DNA of 64,000 bases from Teichococcus aestuarii (GTDB lineage: Bacteria > Pseudomonadota > Alphaproteobacteria > Acetobacterales > Acetobacteraceae), in NCBI RefSeq assembly GCF_003116135.1, contig NZ_PDOA01000015.1, positions 36,782 through 100,781 on the forward strand, in the 5' to 3' direction. Of the stretch, positions 29,147-38,186 are shown one piece after another. The position numbers and the translations under genes are program-made. Numbering within the stretch: the stretch's first letter is position 1; every line of letters starts with the position of its first letter. Below the pieces are notes generated by a model that had not been told where the DNA came from, made no database searches, and was given only the letters and a program-made list of their open reading frames with translations.

Positions 29147-29878
29147 ATGCGCACCGCGCTGACCATCGCCCGGCGCGAGCTGGCCGGGTATTTCGCGACG
29201 CCCGTAGCCTATGTGTTCATCGTCATCTTCCTGGTGATGACGGGCGCGCTCACCTTCACCCTCGGCAATTTCTTCAACCGCGGCACGGCGGATCTCCAGC
29301 CCTTCTTCGGCTTCGTGCCCTGGCTGTTCCTGTTCCTGGTGCCGGCGCTGACCATGCGGCTCTGGGCAGAGGAGCGGCGCCTCGGCACCATCGAGCTGCT
29401 GCTGACCCTGCCGGTGACGCAGGGCCAGGCGGTGCTGGGCAAGTTCCTGGCCGCCTGGGCGTTCTGCGGCATCGCCCTCGCCCTCACCTTCCCGCTGGTC
29501 ATCACCGTCAACTACCTGGGCAACCCGGACAATGGCGTCATCGCCACGGGCTATATCGGCTGCCTGCTGGTGGCCGGCGCCTATCTCGCGGTGGGCGCGG
29601 CCATCTCGGCGCTGACCAAGAACCAGGTGGTGGCCTTCGTGCTGGCCGTGGCGGTGTGCTTCGTCTTCGCCGCCGCCGGCAGCCCCGTCGTCACCGAGTT
29701 CCTCTCGGTGCGCCTGCCCGTGCTGGCCGAGATCGCCCGGGGCGTCTCCGTCACCGACCGCCTCTCCGGCTTCTCGCGCGGCGTGGTGGCGCTGCGGGAC
29801 ATCGTCTTCTTCGCCAGCTTCATCGGCTTCTGGCTGTTCGCCAATGCCGTGGCGGTCGATCATCGCAAGGCGGACTGA
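29147..29878 (+). CDS. ABC-2 type permease, GldF-like
   Basis: Inner-membrane protein of 243 aa with about six transmembrane helices. The opening TIARRELAGYFATPVAYVFI and the W-EERRLGTIELLLTLPV segment are typical of the ABC-2 permeases partnered with GldG. It starts on the base after the stop of the ATPase gene. Substrate not readable. Known relatives export lipoprotein or polysaccharide components or act in gliding of Bacteroidetes, but here no gliding genes are present. Confidence 0.9.
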   Translation: MRTALTIARRELAGYFATPVAYVFIVIFLVMTGALTFTLGNFFNRGTADLQPFFGFVPWLFLFLVPALTMRLWAEERRLGTIELLLTLPVTQGQAVLGKFLAAWAFCGIALALTFPLVITVNYLGNPDNGVIATGYIGCLLVAGAYLAVGAAISALTKNQVVAFVLAVAVCFVFAAAGSPVVTEFLSVRLPVLAEIARGVSVTDRLSGFSRGVVALRDIVFFASFIGFWLFANAVAVDHRKAD

Positions 29879-29882
29879 GCCC

Positions 29883-31829
29883 ATGAGCGCCGAAAGCCCC
29901 GCCCCGCGCGCCCCCGCGCGCGCCCCGTCCCGCCGCCTCTCCTATGCGGCGGGCGGCCTCGCCGCCGCGCTGGTGCTGGCCGTCTCCGCCAACCTGCTCA
30001 CCGAGCGCCTGCTGCCGCGCGCCCAGGTCGACCTCACCGCGCAGCGCCTCTACACCCTCTCGGACGGCACCCGGCAGGTGCTCTCCGGGCTGCAGGACCC
30101 GGTGACGCTGCGGCTGTTCTACTCCCGCCGCCTCGGCGGCAGCGTCCCCGTCTATGGCGCCTATGCCGACCGGGTGCGGCAGATGCTGGAGGAGTACGCC
30201 GCCCTCTCCAACGGCAAGGTGCGGCTGGAATACCTCGACCCCGAGCCCTTCTCGGAGACCGAGGACCGGGCGCTCGCCTATGGCATCCAGGGCGTGCCGG
30301 TGGACCAGTCCGGCGAGCAGGTCTATTTCGGCCTCGCCGGCACCAACCTGCTGGACGACGAGCGGGTGCTGCCCTTCCTCCAGCCGGACCGCGAGCGCTT
30401 CCTCGAATACGACCTGACGCGGCTGGTCCACGACCTGTCCAACCCGCGCCGCCCCGTGGTGGGGCTGCTCTCAGCCCTGCCGCTGAACGGCGACCCGCGG
30501 GCGATGATGATGCGCGTCCCCGGCGCCGGGCAGCCCTTCGTCATCGCCAACCAGCTTCGCCAGTTCTTCACCCTGCGCGACGTGGCCGCCGACGCGCAGG
30601 CGATCCCGGAGGACACGCAGGTGCTGATCGTGGCGCAGCCGCAGGGGCTGGCGGACGCCACGCTCTACGCCATCGACCAGTTCGTCATGCGCGGCGGCAA
30701 GCTCTTCGTGCTGACCGACCCGCACAGCGAGAGCCAGGCCAGCCGCCCCGGCCCCAACGGCCAGCCGCCCGCCGACACCGCCTCCGGCCTCGACCGGCTG
30801 CTGAACGCCTGGGGCATCGAGGCCCCGCGCGACCAGGTGGTGCTCGACCAGCGCGGCGCCTGGCGGGTGCGCGCCAACCCGCAGGACCGGGTGCAGGCGG
30901 TGGACTACCCCGCCTGGTTCAACGCCACGGGCGACAGCCTCAGCGCCGCCGACGTGGCGACGGCCGAGCTGCAGCAGGTCACCTTCGCCTCCGCCGGCCA
31001 GGTGCGGCGGCGCGAGGGGGCGGGCATCGAGTTCACTCCGCTCATCACCAGCAGCCCCGAGGCGATGCTGGTGGACACCGCGCGGGTGCGCGAGAACCCC
31101 AACCCCGCCCGGCTGCTGGCCGAGTTCCGCCCCTCCGGGGAGCGCTACGTGCTGATGGCGCGCGCCCGCGGCATGCTGAAATCCGCCTTCCCCGACGGCC
31201 CGCCGCCGCCGCCCGAGGGCGCCGAGCGCCCGGCCGACCTTCCCGCCCACCGGGCGCAGAGCGAGGGGCCGGCCAACCTCGTCATCGCCAACGACGCGGA
31301 CCTGCTGGAGGACCGCTTCTGGGTGCGTGTGCAGGATTTCTTCGGCCAGCAGACGGCCACGCCCTTCAGCGACAATGGCGCGCTGGTCGCCAACCTCACC
31401 GACACGCTGGCCGGCGGCGACGCGCTGATCGGCCTGCGCTCGCGCGGGGAGTCGCTGCGCCCCTTCGGCCGCGTCGAGGCGATGCGGCGGGAGGCGGAGG
31501 CGCGCTACCGCCAGACGGAGCAGGCCCTCACCCAGCGGCTGGAGGCCACCGAGCGCCGCCTGCGCGAACTGCGCCAGGGAACAGGCCAAGGCGGCGCGCA
31601 GAGCGTCATCACCCCCGAGCAGCGCGCCGAGATCGACAAGGCGCGGGCCGAGATCGTCGCCACGCGCGGCCAGCTCCGCGCCGTGCAGCTCGACCTGCGG
31701 CGGGACATCGAGGGGCTGGAGCGCACCCTGCGCATCCTCAACATCGCGCTGGTGCCGGTGCTGGTCACGCTCTTCGCCATCGGGCTGGCGGTGGCCCGCA
31801 ACCGCCGCCGCGCCGCCGCCCGCGCCTGA
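29883..31829 (+). CDS. GldG-family ABC accessory protein
   Basis: 648-aa protein of the GldG/ABC-type uncharacterised transport family. It is anchored by one helix near residue 20-40 and another near the C terminus (IALVPVLVTLFAIGLAVA). The periplasmic part has YAAL-NGKVRLEYLDPEPFSE and the VLTDPHSE segment. A coiled coil of Arg/Glu (about 555-625) precedes the final helix. It is predicted to bind substrate or scaffold the exporter. ATG 29883 follows the permease stop by 4 nt. Confidence 0.87.
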   Translation: MSAESPAPRAPARAPSRRLSYAAGGLAAALVLAVSANLLTERLLPRAQVDLTAQRLYTLSDGTRQVLSGLQDPVTLRLFYSRRLGGSVPVYGAYADRVRQMLEEYAALSNGKVRLEYLDPEPFSETEDRALAYGIQGVPVDQSGEQVYFGLAGTNLLDDERVLPFLQPDRERFLEYDLTRLVHDLSNPRRPVVGLLSALPLNGDPRAMMMRVPGAGQPFVIANQLRQFFTLRDVAADAQAIPEDTQVLIVAQPQGLADATLYAIDQFVMRGGKLFVLTDPHSESQASRPGPNGQPPADTASGLDRLLNAWGIEAPRDQVVLDQRGAWRVRANPQDRVQAVDYPAWFNATGDSLSAADVATAELQQVTFASAGQVRRREGAGIEFTPLITSSPEAMLVDTARVRENPNPARLLAEFRPSGERYVLMARARGMLKSAFPDGPPPPPEGAERPADLPAHRAQSEGPANLVIANDADLLEDRFWVRVQDFFGQQTATPFSDNGALVANLTDTLAGGDALIGLRSRGESLRPFGRVEAMRREAEARYRQTEQALTQRLEATERRLRELRQGTGQGGAQSVITPEQRAEIDKARAEIVATRGQLRAVQLDLRRDIEGLERTLRILNIALVPVLVTLFAIGLAVARNRRRAAARA

Positions 31830-31842
31830 GGGAAAGCAAACG

Positions 31843-32883
31843 ATGCAACGCCGATCCCTCCTGATCCTGGGCGGTGCCGCCCTCGCCTCTGCCGCCGCCG
31901 TGGTGGCGCTCGGCCCCGGCGGCCCGCCGCCGGCCGAGACCGGCGCGGCGCCGCTGATGTTCCGCGACCTCGCCACCCGCCTGCAGGGCGCCATGCGCAT
32001 CGAGGTGGTGCGGCACGCGCAGAGCCTCGCCGTGCAGCGCCAGCCGGGCGATACCTGGGTGCTGCCCGAGGTGGCGGGCTACCCGGTGCGGCCCGAGAAG
32101 GTGCGCGAGCTGCTGGTGGGGCTGACCGAGCTGCGCCTGGTGGAGCCGCGCACCGCCAACCCCGAGATGCTGGAGCGCCTCGGCCTGCAGGATCCGGACA
32201 AGCCGGGCTCCACCGGCGCCCTGCTGCGGGTGCTGGACGGCACCGGCGCGCCGATCGTGGCGCTGGTGGTGGGGCGCCGCCGCGTCCGCACCCAGGGCAA
32301 CGTGCCGGAGAGCGTCTATGTCCGCCGCGCCGGCGAGACCCAGTCCTGGCTGGCCGAGGGCCGCCTGCCGCTGGATGCCGACGCGCAGCTCTGGATCGAC
32401 CGCGACCTCGCCAACCTCCCGCGCGAGCGGGTGCTGCGGGTGCGGGTGGAGCGCGAGGATGCCCCCGCCCTGGTGCTGGCCAAGGGCGAAGGGCCGGATG
32501 GCCGCCTCGCCCTCGCCGAGCCGGCCGCCGCGCCGCCGCTGGAGCCGACGCGGCTCGACGCCGTGGCCAACGCCTTCGAATTCCTGACGCTCACCGATGT
32601 GCAGCGCGCCGCCGACATCCCCGGCACGCGGCTGGGCCGGGCGCGGTACACGCTGACCGACAATCTCGGCATCACCGTCACGCTGCACGAGCAGGGCGAG
32701 CAGGTCTGGGTGCTGCTGGAGGCGAGCGGCGACGCCGAGGCGGAGCGGCTGAACGCCCGCTGGCGCGGCTGGGCCTATCAGCTCGGCGCCTGGAAGCGCC
32801 GCGCCTTCCTGCCGACGCTGGAGGAATTGCGGCCGGAGGAAGCCCCCGCCGCGCCCGCCCCTGCCCCCCGGCCGGCGCCGTGA
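31843..32883 (+). CDS. DUF4340 domain protein
   Basis: 346-aa protein with an N-terminal signal-anchor (RSLLILGGAALASAAAVVAL). The body holds repeated DUF4340-type segments (YPVRPEKVRELLVGLTELRLVEPRT; GLQDPDKPGS; ARYTLTDNLGITVTLH). DUF4340 proteins are almost always encoded next to GldG-like genes, so it is a subunit of the same envelope complex. Biochemical function unknown. It follows GldG by 13 nt and overlaps the Nudix gene by 4 nt. Confidence 0.85.
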   Translation: MQRRSLLILGGAALASAAAVVALGPGGPPPAETGAAPLMFRDLATRLQGAMRIEVVRHAQSLAVQRQPGDTWVLPEVAGYPVRPEKVRELLVGLTELRLVEPRTANPEMLERLGLQDPDKPGSTGALLRVLDGTGAPIVALVVGRRRVRTQGNVPESVYVRRAGETQSWLAEGRLPLDADAQLWIDRDLANLPRERVLRVRVEREDAPALVLAKGEGPDGRLALAEPAAAPPLEPTRLDAVANAFEFLTLTDVQRAADIPGTRLGRARYTLTDNLGITVTLHEQGEQVWVLLEASGDAEAERLNARWRGWAYQLGAWKRRAFLPTLEELRPEEAPAAPAPAPRPAP

Positions 32884-33314
32884 GCAGCCGGGAATATCCG
32901 GACCGGCCCTGGGTCGGCATCGGCGTCATCGCCTTCCGGGGGGAGGATGTGCTGCTGGTCCGCCGCAGCAAGCCGCCGCGCATGGGGGAATGGTCGATCC
33001 CCGGCGGCGCCCAGCACCTGGGCGAGACGGCCGAGGCCGCGGCGCGGCGCGAGCTGATGGAGGAGGCCGGCATCACCGTCGGCCCCCTCACCGTGGCGGT
33101 GGTGGTGGACGCGCTGAACCATGACGAGGCCGGGCGCGCCCGCTTCCACTACACCATCATCGACTTCGCCGGGCAGTGGACGGGCGGCGAGCCGGTGGCT
33201 GGCGACGATGTCAGCGAGGCGCGCTTCTTCCCGCCGGAAGAACTCGCTGGTCTCGGGCTGTGGGAGGAGGCGGTCCGCGCCATCGCCGAGGGGCGGAAGC
33301 GGCTGGCCGGCTGA
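32880..33314 (+). CDS. Nudix hydrolase
   Basis: 144-aa Nudix protein. The Nudix box G-x5-E-x7-RE-LMEEAGI is complete (about residues 44-66). The MGEWSIPGG entry sequence resembles ADP-ribose or nucleoside diphosphate pyrophosphatases. GTG start overlaps the DUF4340 stop (GTGA), so translation is linked to the ABC unit, although a functional link is not evident. Confidence 0.88.
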   Translation: MSSREYPDRPWVGIGVIAFRGEDVLLVRRSKPPRMGEWSIPGGAQHLGETAEAAARRELMEEAGITVGPLTVAVVVDALNHDEAGRARFHYTIIDFAGQWTGGEPVAGDDVSEARFFPPEELAGLGLWEEAVRAIAEGRKRLAG

Positions 33315-33380
33315 CCCCCGCCGGAGGCGAGACTCGCCGCAGCCCGCGCCCTATGCTGGGTCCAGCCTCAAAGGTGGACC

Positions 33381-33797
33381 ATGGCTGAGCACATCGATTT
33401 CGGCTCGCTCCAGCTGCGCTTCCTGCGCGACCGGCACGAGACGGGCGGCAGCCTCGACATGTTCGAGATGACCCTCCAGCCGGAGGGGCGCATGCCGGTG
33501 CCGCACTACCATGAAAGCTGGGAGGAGACGGTCTATGGCCTCTCCGGCACCGTGACCTTCACGGTGGAGGGCCAGGACCGGGAGGTGGGGCCGGGCGAGA
33601 GCCTGTTCATCCCGCGCGGCGCGGTGCATGGCTTCAGCAACCGCAGCGGGGCGCCGGCCAGCTGCCTCTGCATCCTCACCCCGGGCGTGCTCGGCCCCGA
33701 ATACTTCCGCGAGCTGGCGGCCCTGCTGAAATCCGGCAGGCCGGACCCGGCAAAGGCGCGCGAGATCATGCTGCGGCACGGGCTGGTGCCGGCCTGA
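33381..33797 (+). CDS. Cupin-domain protein
   Basis: 138-aa single-domain cupin. Metal-site motif 1 is PHYHESWEETVYGLSG; motif 2 is PRGAVHGFSNRS. The C-terminal helix (PAKAREIMLRHGL) is outside the barrel. Similar proteins are small-molecule dioxygenases, isomerases or binding proteins, and no specific activity can be assigned. It follows the Nudix gene by 66 nt with no visible terminator. Confidence 0.8.
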   Translation: MAEHIDFGSLQLRFLRDRHETGGSLDMFEMTLQPEGRMPVPHYHESWEETVYGLSGTVTFTVEGQDREVGPGESLFIPRGAVHGFSNRSGAPASCLCILTPGVLGPEYFRELAALLKSGRPDPAKAREIMLRHGLVPA

Positions 33798-33839
33798 GCG
33801 GCAAGGCCCAGGCCGTGCAGCAGCCGCCGTGCCGCAGCC

Positions 33840-34790
33840 TCAGAGGTAGAGCTTTTCCTTCTCCAGCCCCGCATAGAGGCTGGCGACGTATTCGCCATAG
33901 CCGTTGAACAGCTTCGTCGGCACGCGCTCATTGCTGCCGAGCAGCCGCTCATGCGCCTGGCTCCAGCGCGGATGCGGCACCTCGGGGTTCACATTGGCCC
34001 AGAAGCCGTATTCCGTCGGCTGCAGCTGCTCCCAGAAGGAGACAGGGCGCTTGTCGGTGAAGCGGATGGTGGTGATCGCCTTGCCGCTCTTGAAGCCGTA
34101 TTTCCACGGGAACAGCACACGGATGGGGCCGCCATTCTGCGGCGGCACCGGCTTGCCGTAGAGGCCCACGGCCATGAAGCACAGCTCGTTCGCCGCCTCG
34201 GCCAGGGTGCAGCCCTCGACATAGGGCCAGGGGTACCAGCTCTGCCGCAGGCCGGGCATGGTGCCGCGGTCGGCCACCGTGTGGAACTCGACGAACTTCG
34301 CGCCGGATTGCGGCCCGGCCAGCTTCAGCAGCTCGGCCATCGGGAAGCCGGTCCAGGGCACGGTCATCGCCCAGGCCTCGACGCAGCGGTGCCGCAGCAC
34401 CCGCTCCTCCAGGCTCACCTTCTTCAGCAGGTCGTCGAGGCCGAGCTCCTGCGGGTTGTCCACCATGCCTTCCAGCTTCAGCGTCCAGGGGCGCTGCGGC
34501 AGGCGGGCGGCGGCGGAGGCCACGTTCTTGCTGCTGCCGAACTCATAGTAGTTGTTGTAGCTGGTGGCGTCCTTCTCCGGCGTCAGGGCGCGCTCGGGGC
34601 GGAAGGCGGGGTTGCGCATGGCGGCCATCGGGCTGGCCGCCTGCTGCGCCCGCGCGCCCTGCCAGGGCAGCGCCGCGCCAGCGGCAATCAGCCCGCCGAG
34701 GCCCAGCGCCTTGCGCCGCCCCAGCACCAGATGCTCCGGCGTGGCGGCGGATTCGGGCAGTTCCCAGCCCCGGGGAATGCGGATCGGCAT
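33840..34790 (-). CDS. msrP: MsrP: periplasmic methionine sulfoxide reductase, molybdopterin subunit
   Basis: Tat-exported molybdoenzyme (316 aa) that repairs oxidised methionine in periplasmic proteins. The twin-Arg signal GRRKALGLGG is at 24-33, and the Mo-binding Cys is C136 in RHRCVEAW. The C terminus KEKLYL is usual. ATG 34790 has GGGAG about 10 nt upstream. Known MsrP needs the heme membrane protein MsrQ as electron donor, usually encoded next door; no msrQ is in this window. Confidence 0.92.
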   Translation of the reverse strand: MPIRIPRGWELPESAATPEHLVLGRRKALGLGGLIAAGAALPWQGARAQQAASPMAAMRNPAFRPERALTPEKDATSYNNYYEFGSSKNVASAAARLPQRPWTLKLEGMVDNPQELGLDDLLKKVSLEERVLRHRCVEAWAMTVPWTGFPMAELLKLAGPQSGAKFVEFHTVADRGTMPGLRQSWYPWPYVEGCTLAEAANELCFMAVGLYGKPVPPQNGGPIRVLFPWKYGFKSGKAITTIRFTDKRPVSFWEQLQPTEYGFWANVNPEVPHPRWSQAHERLLGSNERVPTKLFNGYGEYVASLYAGLEKEKLYL

Positions 34791-34848
34791 GGCTCGTCTC
34801 CCTGAACCTTTCCCAGCATGTAGGCCGCCCGCGGGAGAGGGAAAGGCC

Positions 34849-36315
34849 TCAGCGGCGGGCGGGCAGCAGCACCAGCGGCGGGGCCGCCGCATCCGCCGGC
34901 ACCACCACGCGGTGCAGCCGGTAGCGTTCGGCCTCGATGCCATGCCGGGCGCGCGTCACGCCCCCCTCCTCCACCGCACCCGGCCAGAGCGGCGGACCGC
35001 CGCGACGCTCGCTGCGCACCAGCAGCCCGGTGCCGCCGGGCGGCGGCGCGGCGAGGTCGAACAGGTCCCACCGGTCGCCGAGGGCGACGACGCGGGTGGC
35101 GGGCGGCAGGTGCAGCGCCAGCTCGCTGGCCAGGCCGTATTCCTCGGCGGCGATGAAGGCGGCGCCGCGCGCCGCGCGCTCCGCCTCCAGCGTGGCGGCG
35201 AATTCGGCCCAGCCGCCGAGCCGCGCCAGGGTGGGGTCGCTGCGCCGGGGCAGCGGCAGCGGCGCGAAGGCGGCCTGCACCAGCACCAGCAGGGTCAGCC
35301 CCAGCCCCAGCGCCACGCCCGGCCGGCGCCAGCGTGCCCAGCGGGCGCCGAGGCAGCCCGCGGCGGCGAGGCAGGCGGTGGGGTAGAGGATGGCCGGCCA
35401 GTTGCCCTGCACCCGGCTGCCGGTGGCCTGCCACAGGAACAGCAGCGCCGTGGGCACGGTGATGGCGGCGAGCAGCCCGGCCGCCGCCGCGCCCTCGCCC
35501 CGGCGCCACCACAGGCGGCAGGCGGCCACCGTGCCGGCGACGCAGAGCAGGAAGATGATGGGTGTGGCCAGCCCCGCCTGCCCGCCCACCAATTCGCCCA
35601 GGTAGCGCAGCGCGGAGCCGGTGGCGGTGGCGCCCGCCCGTCCGCCCTGCTTGGCGAAGCTCACCCAGTCGTGCCGGGCATTCCAGAGGATGACGGGGCT
35701 GAACACCAGCAGCGCCAGCGCGCCGCCGGCCCAGAGGCGCCAATCGGCCAGCCAGCGCCGCGCGCCTGGTTCCAGCAGCAGCCACAGCACCACGCCGCCG
35801 CCCAGCAGTACGGTGGTGTATTTGGACAGCAGCCCGAGCCCCGCCAGCAGGCCGAAGGCCAGCCACCAGCGCCCGTCCTGGCTGGCCTGCAGCCGCGCCA
35901 GCGCCCAGAGGGCGGCGCACCAGAACACCAGCAGCGGCGTGTCCGGCGTCATCAGCACCGCGCCGGCACCGAAGAGCAGCGTGGCGTTCAGCAGCGCCGC
36001 GGCCCAGGGCCCGGCCTGCCGGCCAGGAAAGAGACGCTCCCCCGCATCGGCCAGCAGCAGCGAGGCGGCGGCGACGCCCAGCGGCCCAAGCAGCCGCAGC
36101 CCCAGCGCCGTGTCGCCCGCCACGGCAGAGCCGAACGCGGTCCACAGCGCCACCATCGGCGGATGGTCGTAGTAGCTGAGCGAGAGGGCACGGCCCCAGA
36201 CCCAGTAATAGGCCTCGTCCGGCGCCGGCGGCAGCCACCACGCGGCGGCGAGGCGCAGCAGGGTCAGCGCCGCCAGCGCCCACAACCAGGTGGCGCCGCT
36301 CCAGCGCGCGCCCAT
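34849..36315 (-). CDS. Membrane glycosyltransferase, GT39/ArnT-like
   Basis: 488-aa integral-membrane sugar transferase of the GT-C fold. The catalytic-type Asp-Glu pair is at 33-34 (APDEAYYW), followed by YYDHPPMVA and about ten transmembrane helices. A soluble C-terminal domain lies from about 380. The family moves a sugar from a polyprenyl phosphate donor to lipid A or protein on the periplasmic side. Its start overlaps by one base the GT2-GtrA gene, which likely makes its donor. ATG 36315 is the first residue before the TM1 helix. Confidence 0.85.
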   Translation of the reverse strand: MGARWSGATWLWALAALTLLRLAAAWWLPPAPDEAYYWVWGRALSLSYYDHPPMVALWTAFGSAVAGDTALGLRLLGPLGVAAASLLLADAGERLFPGRQAGPWAAALLNATLLFGAGAVLMTPDTPLLVFWCAALWALARLQASQDGRWWLAFGLLAGLGLLSKYTTVLLGGGVVLWLLLEPGARRWLADWRLWAGGALALLVFSPVILWNARHDWVSFAKQGGRAGATATGSALRYLGELVGGQAGLATPIIFLLCVAGTVAACRLWWRRGEGAAAAGLLAAITVPTALLFLWQATGSRVQGNWPAILYPTACLAAAGCLGARWARWRRPGVALGLGLTLLVLVQAAFAPLPLPRRSDPTLARLGGWAEFAATLEAERAARGAAFIAAEEYGLASELALHLPPATRVVALGDRWDLFDLAAPPPGGTGLLVRSERRGGPPLWPGAVEEGGVTRARHGIEAERYRLHRVVVPADAAAPPLVLLPARR

Positions 36316-37403
36316 CAGCGAGCCCGCCAGACGAGGGTGGCGGAGACGGCGTAGTTCCACACCACCGTCAGCAGCGCGCCGGCCGCACCGGCCAGGCCCC
36401 AGCTCGCCAGCTCGTCGCGCATCAGCAGGTCGGCGACGCCGACATTGGCCGCCACGCCGACCCCACAGACCAGGTAGAACACCGCCAGCCCGCGCCACAG
36501 CGCGGCGCCCCGCAGCCTCACGTCGCTGTAGGTGATGCGGTTGTTCAGCACGAAATTCGCCGTCATCGCCACGAGGCTGGCCACCCATTGGGCCTGCGCG
36601 AAGGGCAGCGGCCCCAGCGCCAGCGAGAGCACCGCCAGATGCACCACGATGCCGATGGCGCCCACGGCGGCGAAGGCCAGGAAGCGCAGCGGCAGCAGCC
36701 CATGCGACCACTTGTCCAGAAGCAGGGCCAGGAAATCGAGCAGCACCGTGGCATCGAGCTTGGATTCGCCGGCCTGGCGCGGGCGGAAGGTGTAGGGCAG
36801 CTCCACCACGCGCAGCTTGCGGCCGGCGGAGAGCAGCAGGTCCAGCAGGATCTTGAAGCCCCGGCCGGTCAGGCGCGGCGCGATCTCCTCGGCCAGCGGG
36901 CGCGGCAGCATGAAGAAGCCGCTCATCGGGTCGGCCACCGGCACGGGAAGGAAGAACTGCGCAAGCGTGGTGCCGCCATCGCTGATGCGCCGCCGCAGGG
37001 AGGAGAAGCCCTCCGCCGCCTCGCCCCCCGCCACATGGCGGCTGCCGATGGCGACATCCCCCTCGCCCGCCCGCAGCGCTGCCAGCATGCGTGGCAGCAA
37101 TGTCTCGTCGTGCTGCAGGTCGCCGTCGATGACTGCAACATAGCTGGCCGAGGAAGCAAGCATGCCCTCGACGCAGGCCGAGGACAGGCCGCGCCGGCCG
37201 ACGCGCCGGATGCAGCGGATGCGCGGGTCCCGCGCCGCGATGCCGCGCGCCACCTGGGCCGTGCCGTCGGGGCTGTTGTCATCGACGAAGATGGCTTCCC
37301 AGGCGATTCCGCCAAGCGCCGCCTCCAGCCGTTCCACCATGGGCGCGACGTTGGGGGCCTCGTTGTAGCAGGGAATCACGACGGTGAGTTCGGGCGACGG
37401 CAT
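36315..37403 (-). CDS. GT2 polyprenyl-phosphate glycosyltransferase fused to GtrA
   Basis: 362-aa two-domain protein. The N-terminal GT-A domain (1-235) has VVIPCYNE, VDDNSPDGT and the DGDLQHD metal site, matching dolichol/polyprenyl-phosphate mannose synthases. The C-terminal GtrA domain (about 240-358) has four helices and is thought to flip the lipid-linked sugar. A single polypeptide therefore makes and may translocate the donor used by the downstream GT39 protein. First gene of the pair; no promoter recognised. Confidence 0.9.
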   Translation of the reverse strand: MPSPELTVVIPCYNEAPNVAPMVERLEAALGGIAWEAIFVDDNSPDGTAQVARGIAARDPRIRCIRRVGRRGLSSACVEGMLASSASYVAVIDGDLQHDETLLPRMLAALRAGEGDVAIGSRHVAGGEAAEGFSSLRRRISDGGTTLAQFFLPVPVADPMSGFFMLPRPLAEEIAPRLTGRGFKILLDLLLSAGRKLRVVELPYTFRPRQAGESKLDATVLLDFLALLLDKWSHGLLPLRFLAFAAVGAIGIVVHLAVLSLALGPLPFAQAQWVASLVAMTANFVLNNRITYSDVRLRGAALWRGLAVFYLVCGVGVAANVGVADLLMRDELASWGLAGAAGALLTVVWNYAVSATLVWRAR

Positions 37404-38186
37404 GGTGGGGCGTGCTTAGCGCCCTTGCCGCCGGGGCACCAGCAACGGAGCGTGACGCGGCTTTCCGCTGGCCGCGAACCGGAGGATGTGCCGGTCCTCC
37501 TGCCCTGCCTGCGGCTGTGATGGTGCAGGCCCGGGCAGTCCCCATGCCTTCAGGGTCGTGCCAGAGGTCTTCGCGGGCAGCCCAGCCTTTCCGGCGGGCC
37601 TGGCGGGCGAATGCTGCTGTGCCGGTGACGTGCCGCGCGGTGGCGGCCGGAACCCTTCTCTTTCGTTGCCTGTCGGGCGCCTTGTGTGGTGGGTGCGTTT
37701 GCGGGGGAAGTTCGGGCTTTGCGGGACAATAGTTTACAATAATTTTCTTTATACGACTACTGGCAGGAAGTGAATGAGGCAGGAGAGACATAGGGAGGAC
37801 GGCATTGTTGCGGCAGGCGACGGGACAAAATCCTGGGATGGTCCGCAGGGCACCAGGCAAGCGGCCACAGGCGGGCATGCAGGGGAAAGGCTCACTGCGG
37901 GTCCCTGGCCTGCCGTGACGGCTGGAGAAAGCCCCGGCCTTTCCCCTCCCCCAAGCGGCGGTGGAGATGGCGGCGTGCCGTGCCAGCGCCACGTCCCGGT
38001 CGGCCGTGGCGTGCGCCCAGTGGTGCCAGGGGGAGAAAGGCCTGGTGTGGCGAGAAGAGCATCACCCCCTCCCCTCCCTGGGCAAATACCATCGCCGGGC
38101 AAGTCGCGCCCTGGCGGCACCTGGCCTTTCCTTTGCGCGCCAGGTGCCACTCGCCTGCCGGCCCGCACTCGCCTGCCGGCGCGTCC
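37404..38186. other. 783-nt gap without a gene
   Basis: I see no convincing gene. Open frames here are short, low-complexity Gly/Pro/Arg translations on both strands. The only change in composition is an AT-rich patch at about 37725-37800 (GTTTACAATAATTTTC), which could hold a promoter, but no -35/-10 pair with 16-18 nt spacing was found. Near the right end a 13-nt direct repeat (CACTCGCCTGCCG) occurs twice at about 38148-38180, next to a hairpin. Confidence 0.6.
38116..38148 (-). terminator. 9-bp hairpin downstream of the unknown exported protein
   Basis: GGCACCTGG (38116-38124) is the exact complement of CCAGGTGCC (38140-38148), loop 15 nt, 39 nt beyond the stop of the minus-strand gene at 38187. 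No T tract on either strand, so it is a weak terminator candidate. Confidence 0.35.
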
